Of a stretch of DNA of 64,000 bases, positions 12,197-20,319 are shown in pieces; position 1 is the stretch's first letter; each line of letters opens with the position of its first letter. Location: positions 88,186,501-88,250,500 of the forward strand of contig CP142454.1 in assembly GCA_038049695.1 (NCBI GenBank), read 5' to 3'. This DNA comes from Cinnamomum chago (lineage: Eukaryota; Streptophyta; Magnoliopsida; Laurales; Lauraceae). The notes under the pieces were generated by a model. The model was not told the origin of the DNA and searched no databases. It saw nothing but the letters and a program-made list of their open reading frames with translations. The position numbers were made by a program, and so were the translations under genes.

Positions 12197-12460
12197 TCAG
12201 AAATAGGGAGGTGTAGAATGATGTTGAGGGTCTGGACCACCAGGACTCGATCTCTTGGACTCGAAGTCGGGCTCACTCGGCCCCACTTCCTGACTCCTTG
12301 ATCCAGGTTCGAACACTGTCATATCATTGTCATTGGTCAATCTTTCGAATGACCCCATTCCTTCCCTTGTGCCTGGAAATTGATGCAGCCGACGAGGCTC
12401 AAGAGGGACAACAAAAACCAACATCAAAGCCAAACACATCCATGCCTTCAAGTTTGACAT
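12197..12460 (-). CDS. CLE-family signalling peptide precursor (CLE1-7 type), 87 aa
   Basis: This is a secreted precursor of a CLE dodecapeptide. It starts MSNLKAW and has a signal-peptide hydrophobic core (LALMLVFVV, about residues 11-19), an acidic variable domain, then the CLE motif RSSPGGPDPQHH and a short tail (STPPYF). The motif matches the Arabidopsis CLE1-7 type closely, including the expected Arg at position 1. An in-frame ATG at 12526 would add 22 residues before the signal peptide. I reject it because it places charged sequence ahead of the hydrophobic core and lies only about 20 bp from the TATA box, so it is probably upstream of or at the transcription start. The gene is intronless. 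It has the same strand and motif class as the CLE gene at 5969-6208, which suggests an old tandem duplication. Confidence 0.92.
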   Translation of the reverse strand: MSNLKAWMCLALMLVFVVPLEPRRLHQFPGTREGMGSFERLTNDNDMTVFEPGSRSQEVGPSEPDFESKRSSPGGPDPQHHSTPPYF

Positions 12461-12544
12461 TCTCTTCTCTTTAAGAGCTTCGGTCACTAGTGTAGACAGG
12501 TAGTTATTTGTCGAGTTGAGTATCATGGTTAGTTATCTCACCTC

Positions 12545-12553
12545 TATTTATAA
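12545..12553 (-). promoter_or_regulatory. TATA box of the second CLE gene
   Basis: TTATAAATA on the minus strand lies about 85-93 bp upstream of the chosen start at 12460. With the usual spacing of about 30 bp, transcription would begin near 12515-12522. This excludes the in-frame ATG at 12526 from the mRNA. Confidence 0.6.
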
Positions 12554-12799
12554 ACCAACAATCTCAATTTCATCAAATCAGCCTTAGTGGAGTGGTGCTT
12601 GTCTTATTTCTGAAAGTCAAAAGGCTGTGTGTTTGGATGGGTGAAAGGTCTCTGTTCTTTTGTTCTTGTTTGATTGATACCTTTTCTTTTCAAGTGTGAG
12701 TCCTTGTCATCATCATGAAGAGAGAATGTCTGGTCATTTCTATATAAATTTTGTGTCATGCTAGATCATCTGGAAAGGTTAAGAGATGAGAAGGCTTGG

Positions 12800-13303
12800 A
12801 GGGTAGCCTAACTCTTACATGTAGGGTCACTGTTGCCATCTAGACACTCACACTCAATCCCTGCCATTGGATCATCCTTTGTTTTTGGTTTCCAACTCAT
12901 TTTTCCATGTAGGAACCAAACAGCTCCCAACCCTATGCAAGAAAAGGGAATGTTTAGCAACCACATTACCAAACTCACCACGTATTGATTAGCAACTGTG
13001 ATTAGAGAAAAACACATCACCTAAAAGTTAATGATCAAACTCTTAAAGCGAGCTGATTGTATTGTTGATATATGTTTCTGATGTAGCGTAGTCGGTAAAT
13101 TGGACAAACAGGCAAATTACAGCCACTTGATATGCGAAGCAACGGTGTAATCCACCCAAATAATCAGTGAATTGAAAGGAATGGTGACAATTGGGTAGAG
13201 TAACTACATACCTAGCTAGTGTCCTCTCACCTTGATAATTTATTTGAAAGTCAGGATGCCCCTGATAATGTGATCCGGACATATGAGCCGAATATGCTAA
13301 CAT
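12800..13303 (-). other. Possible unrecognised exon or gene fragment
   Basis: On the minus strand an open frame (13020-12808) contains a hydrophobic stretch (VVSLVMWLLNIPFSCIGLGAVWF) followed by a hydrophilic tail with ECECLDGNSDPTCKS. A pyrimidine-rich tract ending in GCATAG, a plausible acceptor, precedes GGTTGGGAGCTG near 12934. The tail reads like the end of a membrane protein, but I do not recognise the family and find no partner exons. It could be a gene fragment or chance. Confidence 0.2.
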
Positions 13304-13419
13304 GGATGTTCACATGGCTAAGGGGATTGAAGATTAGAGTTGAGTTTTCTCTTCCTAAAAACTCTATCAAACCAACACTACAAGAAATCTAGGCTGTTGT
13401 GACGAAATTTGATGACAAA

Positions 13420-14340
13420 TTTTTTTTTTTTTGTCTTAAAAGAACACCCAAAGAGGACGAAATATAAATTTTGTCGTTTGTTTTCATTTTTTTCAAGAGT
13501 ATAGGAGACAAAAAAAAATTTCCGTCTGCAAAAATAAGGCGCCAACTTCATTTGCGTTGGCGTCAATTATTTTAGCTCATTGGAGACGAACATTGTTGTC
13601 ACAAAATATAATTTTTTTTTGCAACGAACGTAATTCGTCACCAATAAGGATAAGTTATGGAAGACGGACATATTTCGTCACCAAAATAAGGCGCCAATTT
13701 CATTTGCTTTGGCGCGAATTATTTTAGCTCATTGGAGATGAACATTTTTGTCACAAAATATAAAAATTTTTTTGTGACGAAAGTAATTCGTCACTAATAA
13801 GGATATGTTATGGAAGACAAAAATATTTGGTCACCAAAATAAAGCGCCAATTTCATTTGCGTTGGCGTGAATTGTTTTAGCTCATTGGAGACGAACATTT
13901 TTGTCACAAAATATAATTTGTTTTTGCGACGAACGTAATTCGTCACCAATAAGAATAAGTTATGGAAGACGAACATATTTCGTCACCAAAATAAGGCGCC
14001 AATTTCATTTGCTTTGGCGCGAATTATTTTAGCTCATTGGAGACGAACATTTTTGTCACAAAATATAATTTGTTTTTGTGACGAACATAATTCGTCACTA
14101 TTAAGGATAAGTTATGGAAGACGAAAATATTTGGTCACCAAAATAAGACGCCAATTTCATTTGCGTTGGCGCGAATTATTTTAGCTCATTGGAGACGAAC
14201 ATTTTTGTCACAAAATATAATTTATTTTTGCGACGAACGTAATTCGTCACTAATAAGGATAAGTTATGGAAGACGAAAATATTTCGGCCAACAAAATAAG
14301 GCGCCAATTTCATTTGCGGTGACGCCAATTTCATTCGCAC
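13420..14340. repeat. Left subterminal tandem repeat of CACTA, period about 152 bp
   Basis: The phrase GCTCATTGGAGA recurs near 13575, 13727, 13880, 14032 and 14184, giving a period of about 152 bp over about six copies. Each unit contains GACGAACAT, TTTTGTCACAAAATATAA, TTCGTCAC and GGCGCCAATTTCATTTGC. In the CACTA superfamily such subterminal motifs are bound by the element's own protein; that role here is inferred. Confidence 0.92.
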
Positions 14341-14725
14341 TTGAGCCTATTCCTCTCTTACAAGTATTGCTTTGGAAAAGCCTTTAAAATGACTAAAATG
14401 CCCCACCCCCCCCCCCCCCCCTTCCCCATTTTCCAGAAGGGAGAGAATAACACTTTTCCCCATTTTCCAAAACCCTTTTCCAACATCTCCCACCCATCGT
14501 CTCAGGCAGCATCCCCACGGCCCATTGGCCCCCATCAATCATCATCACCCTCCATCAACACACGCAGTACCGACCCATCCCTGATCAGTGATCCCTCTCA
14601 TTTCTACTTCTTTCAGTCTCTCTCGCCTAGAACTCCCAGACGCAGCCACCATCATCTGTGCCCATCATCCTCCATCCAGGAGTCCGCCACCGCCAGGTAC
14701 ACCTACCTCTCTCAGTCTCTGCTAC
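14341..14725 (+). other. Gene-like insert inside CACTA, possible captured fragment
   Basis: Between the left subterminal repeats and the Cassandra array lies a C-rich segment including a long poly-C run near 14406-14420. An open frame covers most of it (14341-14730) with Pro/Ser-rich residues. The phrase CCGCCACCGCCAG followed by GTACACC resembles an exon-intron junction near 14695. It could be a captured leader and first exon, but no protein family is recognisable. Confidence 0.3.
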
Positions 14726-15663
14726 TGTGAGAACTTGGTCTGGGCGGTACCCTTAACCACGGGGCGTAGCGTGTCAACCACGGGCTTCAAACGGTGAGTC
14801 TCCGTTAGCCAGCATCGGAAATATCCAAGTCTTGACCTTGGGCTTATAAGTTAAACCCCGTATTAACTTAGCATGAGGCTCTTTAAAACAGTGCGGCACC
14901 GAAAATCGTAAGAACTCCGAAGTTAAGCGTGCTCGGACGGGAACAATACTAGGATGGGTGACCTCCTGGGAAGTCCTCGCGCGTGCACGTGGGCCAAAGC
15001 GGACAATTTCATGCTGAGTTGGGCGGGGTTGTGACAGTTGGTATCAGAGCCGAGGACGACTCTATTTCTAGTGGGGGAGAATGTGAGATCTTGGTCCGGA
15101 CAGTACCCTTAACCACGGGGCGTAGTCACGGGTTTCAAACGGTGAGTCTCCGTTAGCCCGCATCGGAAATATCCAAGTCTTGACCTTGCGCTTATAAGTC
15201 AAACCTCGTATTAACTTAGCATGAGGCTTTTTAAAACCGTGCGGCCCCGGAAATCGTAAGAACTCCGAAGTTAAGCGTGCTCGGGAGGGAGCAATACTAG
15301 GATGTGTGACCTCCTGAGAAGTCCTCGCGTGTGCACGTGGGCCAAAGCGGACAATTTCATGCTGAGTTGGGCGGGGCTGTGACAGTTGGTATTAGAGCCG
15401 AGGACGGCTCTATTTCTAGTGGGGGAGAATGTGAGATCTTGGTCCGGGCGCTACCCTTAACCACGAGGCGTAGCGTGTCAACCACGGGCTTCAAACGGTG
15501 AGTCTTTATTAGCCCGCATCGGAAATATCCAAGTTTTGACCATGGGCTTATAAGTCAAACCCCGTATTAACTTAGCATGAGGCATTCTAAAACCGTGCGG
15601 CCCCGGAAATCGTAAGAACTCCGAAGTTAAGCGTGCATGGGCGGGAGCAGTACTAGGATGGCT
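14726..15663 (+). mobile_element. Cassandra-type TRIM retrotransposon, tandem three-LTR array
   Basis: LTR1 is 14726-15036 (311 bp), LTR2 is 15082-15384 (303 bp) and LTR3 is 15430 to about 15663 (truncated). Each starts TGTGAGA; complete copies end GTGACA. The two internal segments (15037-15081 and 15385-15429, 45 bp each) consist of a primer binding site for initiator Met tRNA (TGGTATCAGAGC, or TGGTATTAGAGC in the second), a short spacer and a polypurine tract (GTGGGGGAGAA). There is no coding capacity. The LTRs contain 5S-rRNA-derived sequence, the diagnostic feature of Cassandra. LTR3 stops within the 5S part, so no target duplication can be read. Confidence 0.93.
14891..14990 (+). other. 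5S rRNA-derived segment in Cassandra LTR1
   Basis: The segment contains GAACTCCGAAGTTAAGCGTG, then ACTAGGATGGGTGACCTCC and TGGGAAGTCCTCG. These correspond to box A, the intermediate element and box C of the plant 5S rRNA internal promoter. The 5' third of 5S rRNA is absent or degenerate, so this is not a 5S rRNA gene. LTR2 (about 15245-15338) carries a variant with GATGTGTGACC and CTGAGAAG. LTR3 is cut off just after ACTAGGATGG. Confidence 0.9.
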
Positions 15664-16053
15664 GTTACATTCTTTATATTAAATGCGACAAAATTATTTC
15701 GTCTCTATTTCTTATATTTATGACAAAATATTTTTGTCTCTAATTTCTTCCTTTATTGACAAAATATTTTGTCACTAATTACTTACAAGTATGTTTCCAA
15801 CAGAGTGTATTGGAGACGAAAAAAAATTACTTACAAGTATGTTTCCAACAGAGTGTATTGGAGAAAAAAAAATCGTCACAAATTTAGCTTTGTTAATGAC
15901 GATTTTTTTTTTCCGTCTCCAATACCTTTTAGCGACAAGGCTTTGGCAACAAAATGGTAACGAAAAATTTTCGTCTTAATTAGTTTCGGTGACTTAATAT
16001 TTACATTTCGGGACAAATTTGTGTCGTCCTTAAACCTCAAATTTCTTGTAGTG
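15664..16053. repeat. Right subterminal region of CACTA
   Basis: Contains several GACAAAAT, TTTTGTC, GACGAAAA and TTTTCGTC motifs and two copies of a 45-bp phrase starting ACTTACAAGTATGTTTCC (near 15781 and 15829). It ends in the terminal inverted repeat. Its composition mirrors the left subterminal region. Confidence 0.8.
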
Positions 16054-16056
16054 CAA

Positions 16057-19000
16057 ATTGAGACTACTTGTTTTTAGTAGTAGACGCTCTATTAACCTGC
16101 TCTACTAACCCCACATCACCGGGTACCCAAAAATTATCATAAGGATATTTTATCCATTACATGGTATTTCATATTTTCATATTAAGATCTTCATGCAGAA
16201 TCTCACTTTCTTCTTTAGAACATTACTAAATTAATGAAACTCATCAATTCTGTGTAATATATCATTGAAAGTATCATATGAAATGGATACAGGTAAGCCA
16301 GGCATCATAGATCCAAAATGAAGATTCGCCCCCATGAGTATGCACAGTTTCAGGTTGAGGAGGTTGAAGTACATACAATTAGTAAGCTAGCTGATCATCA
16401 GTTCCCGGCCTCGACTGATCGAAATCGACATTCCATTAACCTCCAAATAGAATCCAAAAGAGCCATGTCAAGCAAATAAGGATCCCATTAGATTACTACG
16501 TAAAAGAGAATCCAAATAGAATCCAAAAGAGACATTACTTGTTGATGCTTCGATAATGACAAATGAAGTATCGAATCGCCTCAAAAAGTTAGTTAGCATA
16601 GTAGGATCTCTAGCTTGGATTGGAAGTATCTTATTGTCTTCCATCATTAGCTTAAACATGTTAATTGGCATTTTAAAACTTGTCAATGACTTGGAAATGG
16701 TGTTATAGGGGGAAAAATATGAATAAAGCTCCTAATAGAAATGGTCACACATTCAGCTGTTTTGGCATTTCCCTGCCACTGAATCATGAAAAAGGATAAA
16801 ATTTGGTCCCTACAAGGTTGAAGATCAGAAAATCCGTGATCGAAAATCTGTTATAATAATTCATTTAAAGAAGCCTTGATATAATATACTAATCAGCAGC
16901 AACTAGCATATTATAATATGATGCATATAAAGACGGGTGGTTTCATTAGCTTCTTAAGCATTTTCAAGGGTTTTCACAAAAAATAAAAAATAAAAAAAAT
17001 GATAGATCCAATACAAAAAATCACAAATAAGAAAGCAATAAATTATAATAAAGTAATGCACATATCCATAAAAAAGCACACATGATCCACTTAGTTTCAA
17101 AAGTAGCCCAGCAACTGCAGTAATCTTGGCATGAATCCTGAAATGCTTTGAGAGTATGTAGTTAGAGAGAACAGATTAGAAACTGGTTTGAATTTTAAGA
17201 GATGAAGTATGCTACTACTGTCATCATCCTTATCAAGCTCCAATTTGACAGAATAGAGAAAGACCGGATTGTGGTATCTAAATCTCAGTCTATTTAGTCC
17301 AAGGTTGTGTAGTGCATACTAAATAATTAGAACAAGGCAGCGCACATAAAGGGGCGGACCAAGGAGTTACGAGGAGGGTGTGGTCGCACCCGTGAGATTC
17401 GGAAAATTTCTTAAATAATTATGTCTTAAATTTTGTTATTTTCTTATTGAACTTCTTAACTTGACCATTGCCCGCACCACCCAAATGAGAATCTTGGGTT
17501 CACCATTGTACACATATGATCTATCTTTCCAATATCTTAAAATGCCAGGTTTATCCACCAAGCAAAGAAGTGTCAGGGGCCCAACTTCAGTAGTGAATAC
17601 AAGATCTAGACCTATACGGATATTCACCATTGCTGCAATAAGTTCAGATTTTGCTAACCTTGCCTTGACCCAAAAGTGATGAGAGTGATATATTGGGGTG
17701 ATCACCATATCTCAGGGGCAGGATTCGATCCAAGAAGTGGGCCATAGAAGTGGACTCCTAGTGCAGTTGAAAATGTTGAGCTGTAGGCAAAATCCAGGAG
17801 CAGAGGAATATAGCATGTAATTTATGTTCATAAATGAGCACTTCTGTGCAAGCATGCTATAGAAGTTTGGTTGAAAAGGAAACTAAACACATACTAGGTA
17901 AGATGAACCAAGTGTTGAGGGAGAAGGGAGAGAGAAATTGAGAACCTAAAGACCTATGGATTGGGAAACAGAGAAATGTGGATCGCTCCAACCATTTCAT
18001 AAAGACAAATCTTGAAATGTGAAGAGCATAAGGAATCAAATCAGAATTCTTCAAATCATAACCATTTAATTTTTCTTTGGTAAAGCTCATAATACAGATA
18101 TAACACAGATAACAAATAATGAAGATTATGGTTTGATTTTGTTGCTCATAACCATTTAATTTTTCTTGTGCAAAGCTTATAACCATTTAATGAAGCTAGC
18201 TTTTTAGCCATTTGAAATCCCCTTTACTAACAGTCCATGTATGAAGGTAGCTGAACTGGGCTCCACTAGGTCATCTTAGTTGGACTTGATCATTTCTCTT
18301 AAATGATCTATTAAAAAAGAATGTTGAAAAATGGCATAAGGATCTTTCTGTCATTTCTATTAATTGAAAGAATTATGGAGAAACCTTATACTTTTTTTAA
18401 AATATTCAAATCTTCATGTACTTTCTTTAAAATGAGGAAAAAGGTTTATACAATTTCTAATATTTGTTTTTCCAATTACTTCATTTAGGCCAGGTTTGTG
18501 TAACACATCGTACATAGAAATTAAAGTGACAGTTTCCTTAAAAGTAAATGCAACTTGGAAAAAATGGTAGTGGTTTGTTGGAAATATAACTCATCCATAC
18601 ATCATCTATTTCTACCCTCGGTGTGTGTATGAAATCTTTGAAATGAGATTATTCAGTTTTCTCGTGATTGAAGATAAACTTTTTACATATTTAACCATTT
18701 TAATTATTTGAAATTCTAAGTTTTCTAGTAAGTTCTCAATTGATGACATGTACCCATTTAAAAGTATTTACCGGAGATTCTCACTCATTTTTTTTATATA
18801 AAATACCCAGATCGACCTTTATGTAAATCCATGGAATGTTTCTAGCAACTGCTACATGCCACCAATCGCCTTAGGGGTGTTGGTTGCCGTCAATCACCGT
18901 GAGGATGCCGATGAAGGAAAGGAGGTGAAAATGGAGGAACTGATGAGGTTTTGCAATGAAGGGTAATTTGGGTATTTTAAAGAAATTTAGGTTAAAACGT

Positions 19001-19358
19001 CACCGAAAAAATACCTTTAAATGATCGGTTGTCCTTAATTAAAAACTTATTGGAAAAATGTTTAGGTCCTTTGAAAATCTTTGAAACTTATGTCCTTTTC
19101 TAAAATTTAAGGCCTTTTTGGAAAATCTTCCTATATAATTTTCTATTAGTCCTAACTACATAATCACCATTAGTGCACCATCTCTGTTGGGCTATATTGT
19201 ATTGCTCGGATCTGAATATGCTTGTTTGGGAAATGAGAAGACCCAAGTCCACCCATTTAAAGCCCATTACACAGTGCACCCAGATCAAGCTTTGGAACTG
19301 AACCCAAACTCACAAAGAAAGAAAGAATATGAGGAAAAGCACAAAAATCCCATACATG
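16057..19358. other. Intergenic, old repeat fragments, no gene recognised
   Basis: AT-rich. A 20-bp phrase CCAAATAGAATCCAAAAGAG occurs near 16442 and 16511. The phrase CATAACCATTTAATTTTTCTT occurs near 18057 and 18148. The region 17341-17520 (GGGGCGGACCAAGG) resembles dispersed plant repeats. The minus-strand open frame at 17857-18186 overlaps these repeats and shows no recognisable domain. Confidence 0.4.
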
Positions 19359-19563
19359 CACTACACCAAAAATCGAAAATTGGAACGGAAAAGCGTTCCT
19401 AATCCTCCCGTTCCTAATTCGTTAAACCGTTCCAATTTCCGTTCCAATTTGGTACCAACCGTTCCTAATCCAAATTGGAACGGAAATTGGAACGGTTTAA
19501 CGGATTAGGAACGGGAGGATTAGGAACGCTTTTCCGTTCCAATTTCCGATTTTTGGTGTAGTG
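19359..19563. mobile_element. 205-bp CACTA-type MITE, near-perfect hairpin
   Basis: Begins CACTACACCAAAAATCG and ends with the inverted complement. The 3-bp direct repeats ATG (19356-19358 and 19564-19566) flank it, the target size expected for CACTA elements. Arms of about 92 bp surround a loop of about 21 bp. By eye only two mismatches separate the arms. The interior consists of GTTCC(A/T)AT-type short repeats. Non-coding and probably young. Confidence 0.93.
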
Positions 19564-20319
19564 ATGTCACTTATGTATGTTACATATTATTGTTGTTAAT
19601 ATCTAAGACATACATAACATATACACAAAAGTAGAAAGGTGGCAGAAAAGAGTTAATTGGCCTTAAATCCAAAGACCTAATTTCACTCACAAAATTCTTT
19701 TCCTTACGTAAATAGGCTTCTCTCCCGTAAGTTCATTGCCAGGGTACTTAAAAAGAAAAATCAAATTACATTGCGGCAAGATTTCAATTGATGGGCCTTC
19801 AATCTGGACAAACTGGCTGCAGGTTCAATCATCCACTCTATTTAGCTAACAGGCCCCACTTTTTATAAGCCTTCTCCTAAAATCTCCAAAATACAAGGGA
19901 AAAAAAAAAATCAATTCTCTATCAAGCTAGTGCTCAGACCTATTTGAAAGATCTGACTCTAGATTTGGTTTTATAATCTTGATAATGAGTCCGGAGCGGC
20001 GGATCCAAGATTTCCATTTGAGATGACCGGAGCTAAACAAGTAGTCCGGCTTTGGGAGCAAATGCAAATGTTTTCATATGAATTTTGAAATAAGACTAAT
20101 AATTTTTATATAGGTTTTGAAAGCTGACTGAGTTCGGACGGGCGCATTTGCCTCCACATGAATATATGTAGGTCCACCCTTGCCCTTGGGTGCGGGTTGG
20201 CCCTCTCTACTAGAAGCTTGGGTTTGGGTCCACATATAATATGGACCCCACCCATTTCCAATCCCCCTAACTATAACAATTCAAGCATTGGAAAAGATAC
20301 AAAGCATGACACCTGAATT
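19564..20319. other. Upstream region of the PPR gene
   Basis: Contains a dispersed-repeat fragment near 19985-20190 (CGGAGCGGCGGATCCAAG). A TATA-like TATAATATGG lies near 20234, about 85 bp before the PPR start. No other gene. Confidence 0.4.

Larger units (their letters stand above)
13376..16053. mobile_element. Complete non-autonomous CACTA (En/Spm-type) transposon, 2678 bp
   Basis: The element begins CACTACAAGAAAT at 13376 and ends with its exact inverted complement at 16053. This is the canonical terminal motif of the CACTA superfamily. The 3-bp direct duplications CAA flank both ends (13373-13375 and 16054-16056), the expected target size. Both subterminal regions are rich in GACGAA/TTCGTC motifs in both orientations, as in subterminal transposase-binding arrays. 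No transposase frame is present, so it would depend on a partner element. The interior holds gene-like GC-richer sequence (14341-14725) and a Cassandra TRIM array (14726-15663). Confidence 0.95.

Noticed and set aside
12461-12526. Longer N-terminus of the second CLE protein starting at 12526
   Set aside because: That ATG lies only about 20 bp from the TATA box and would put charged residues before the signal peptide.
13420-14340. CRISPR-like array
   Set aside because: Regular 152-bp period without unique spacers, in a plant CACTA subterminal region.
14341-14730. 129-aa protein-coding gene on the plus strand
   Set aside because: Low-complexity Pro/Ser composition, starts in CACTA repeat sequence and ends in Cassandra; kept only as a possible captured fragment.
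14891-14990. 5S rRNA gene
   Set aside because: Box A to box C match 5S rRNA, but the 5' third is missing and the segment lies inside repeated LTR-like units with a tRNA primer site and polypurine tract, so it is Cassandra.
17857-18186. 109-aa minus-strand gene
   Set aside because: The frame includes two copies of a short direct repeat and shows no recognisable domain.
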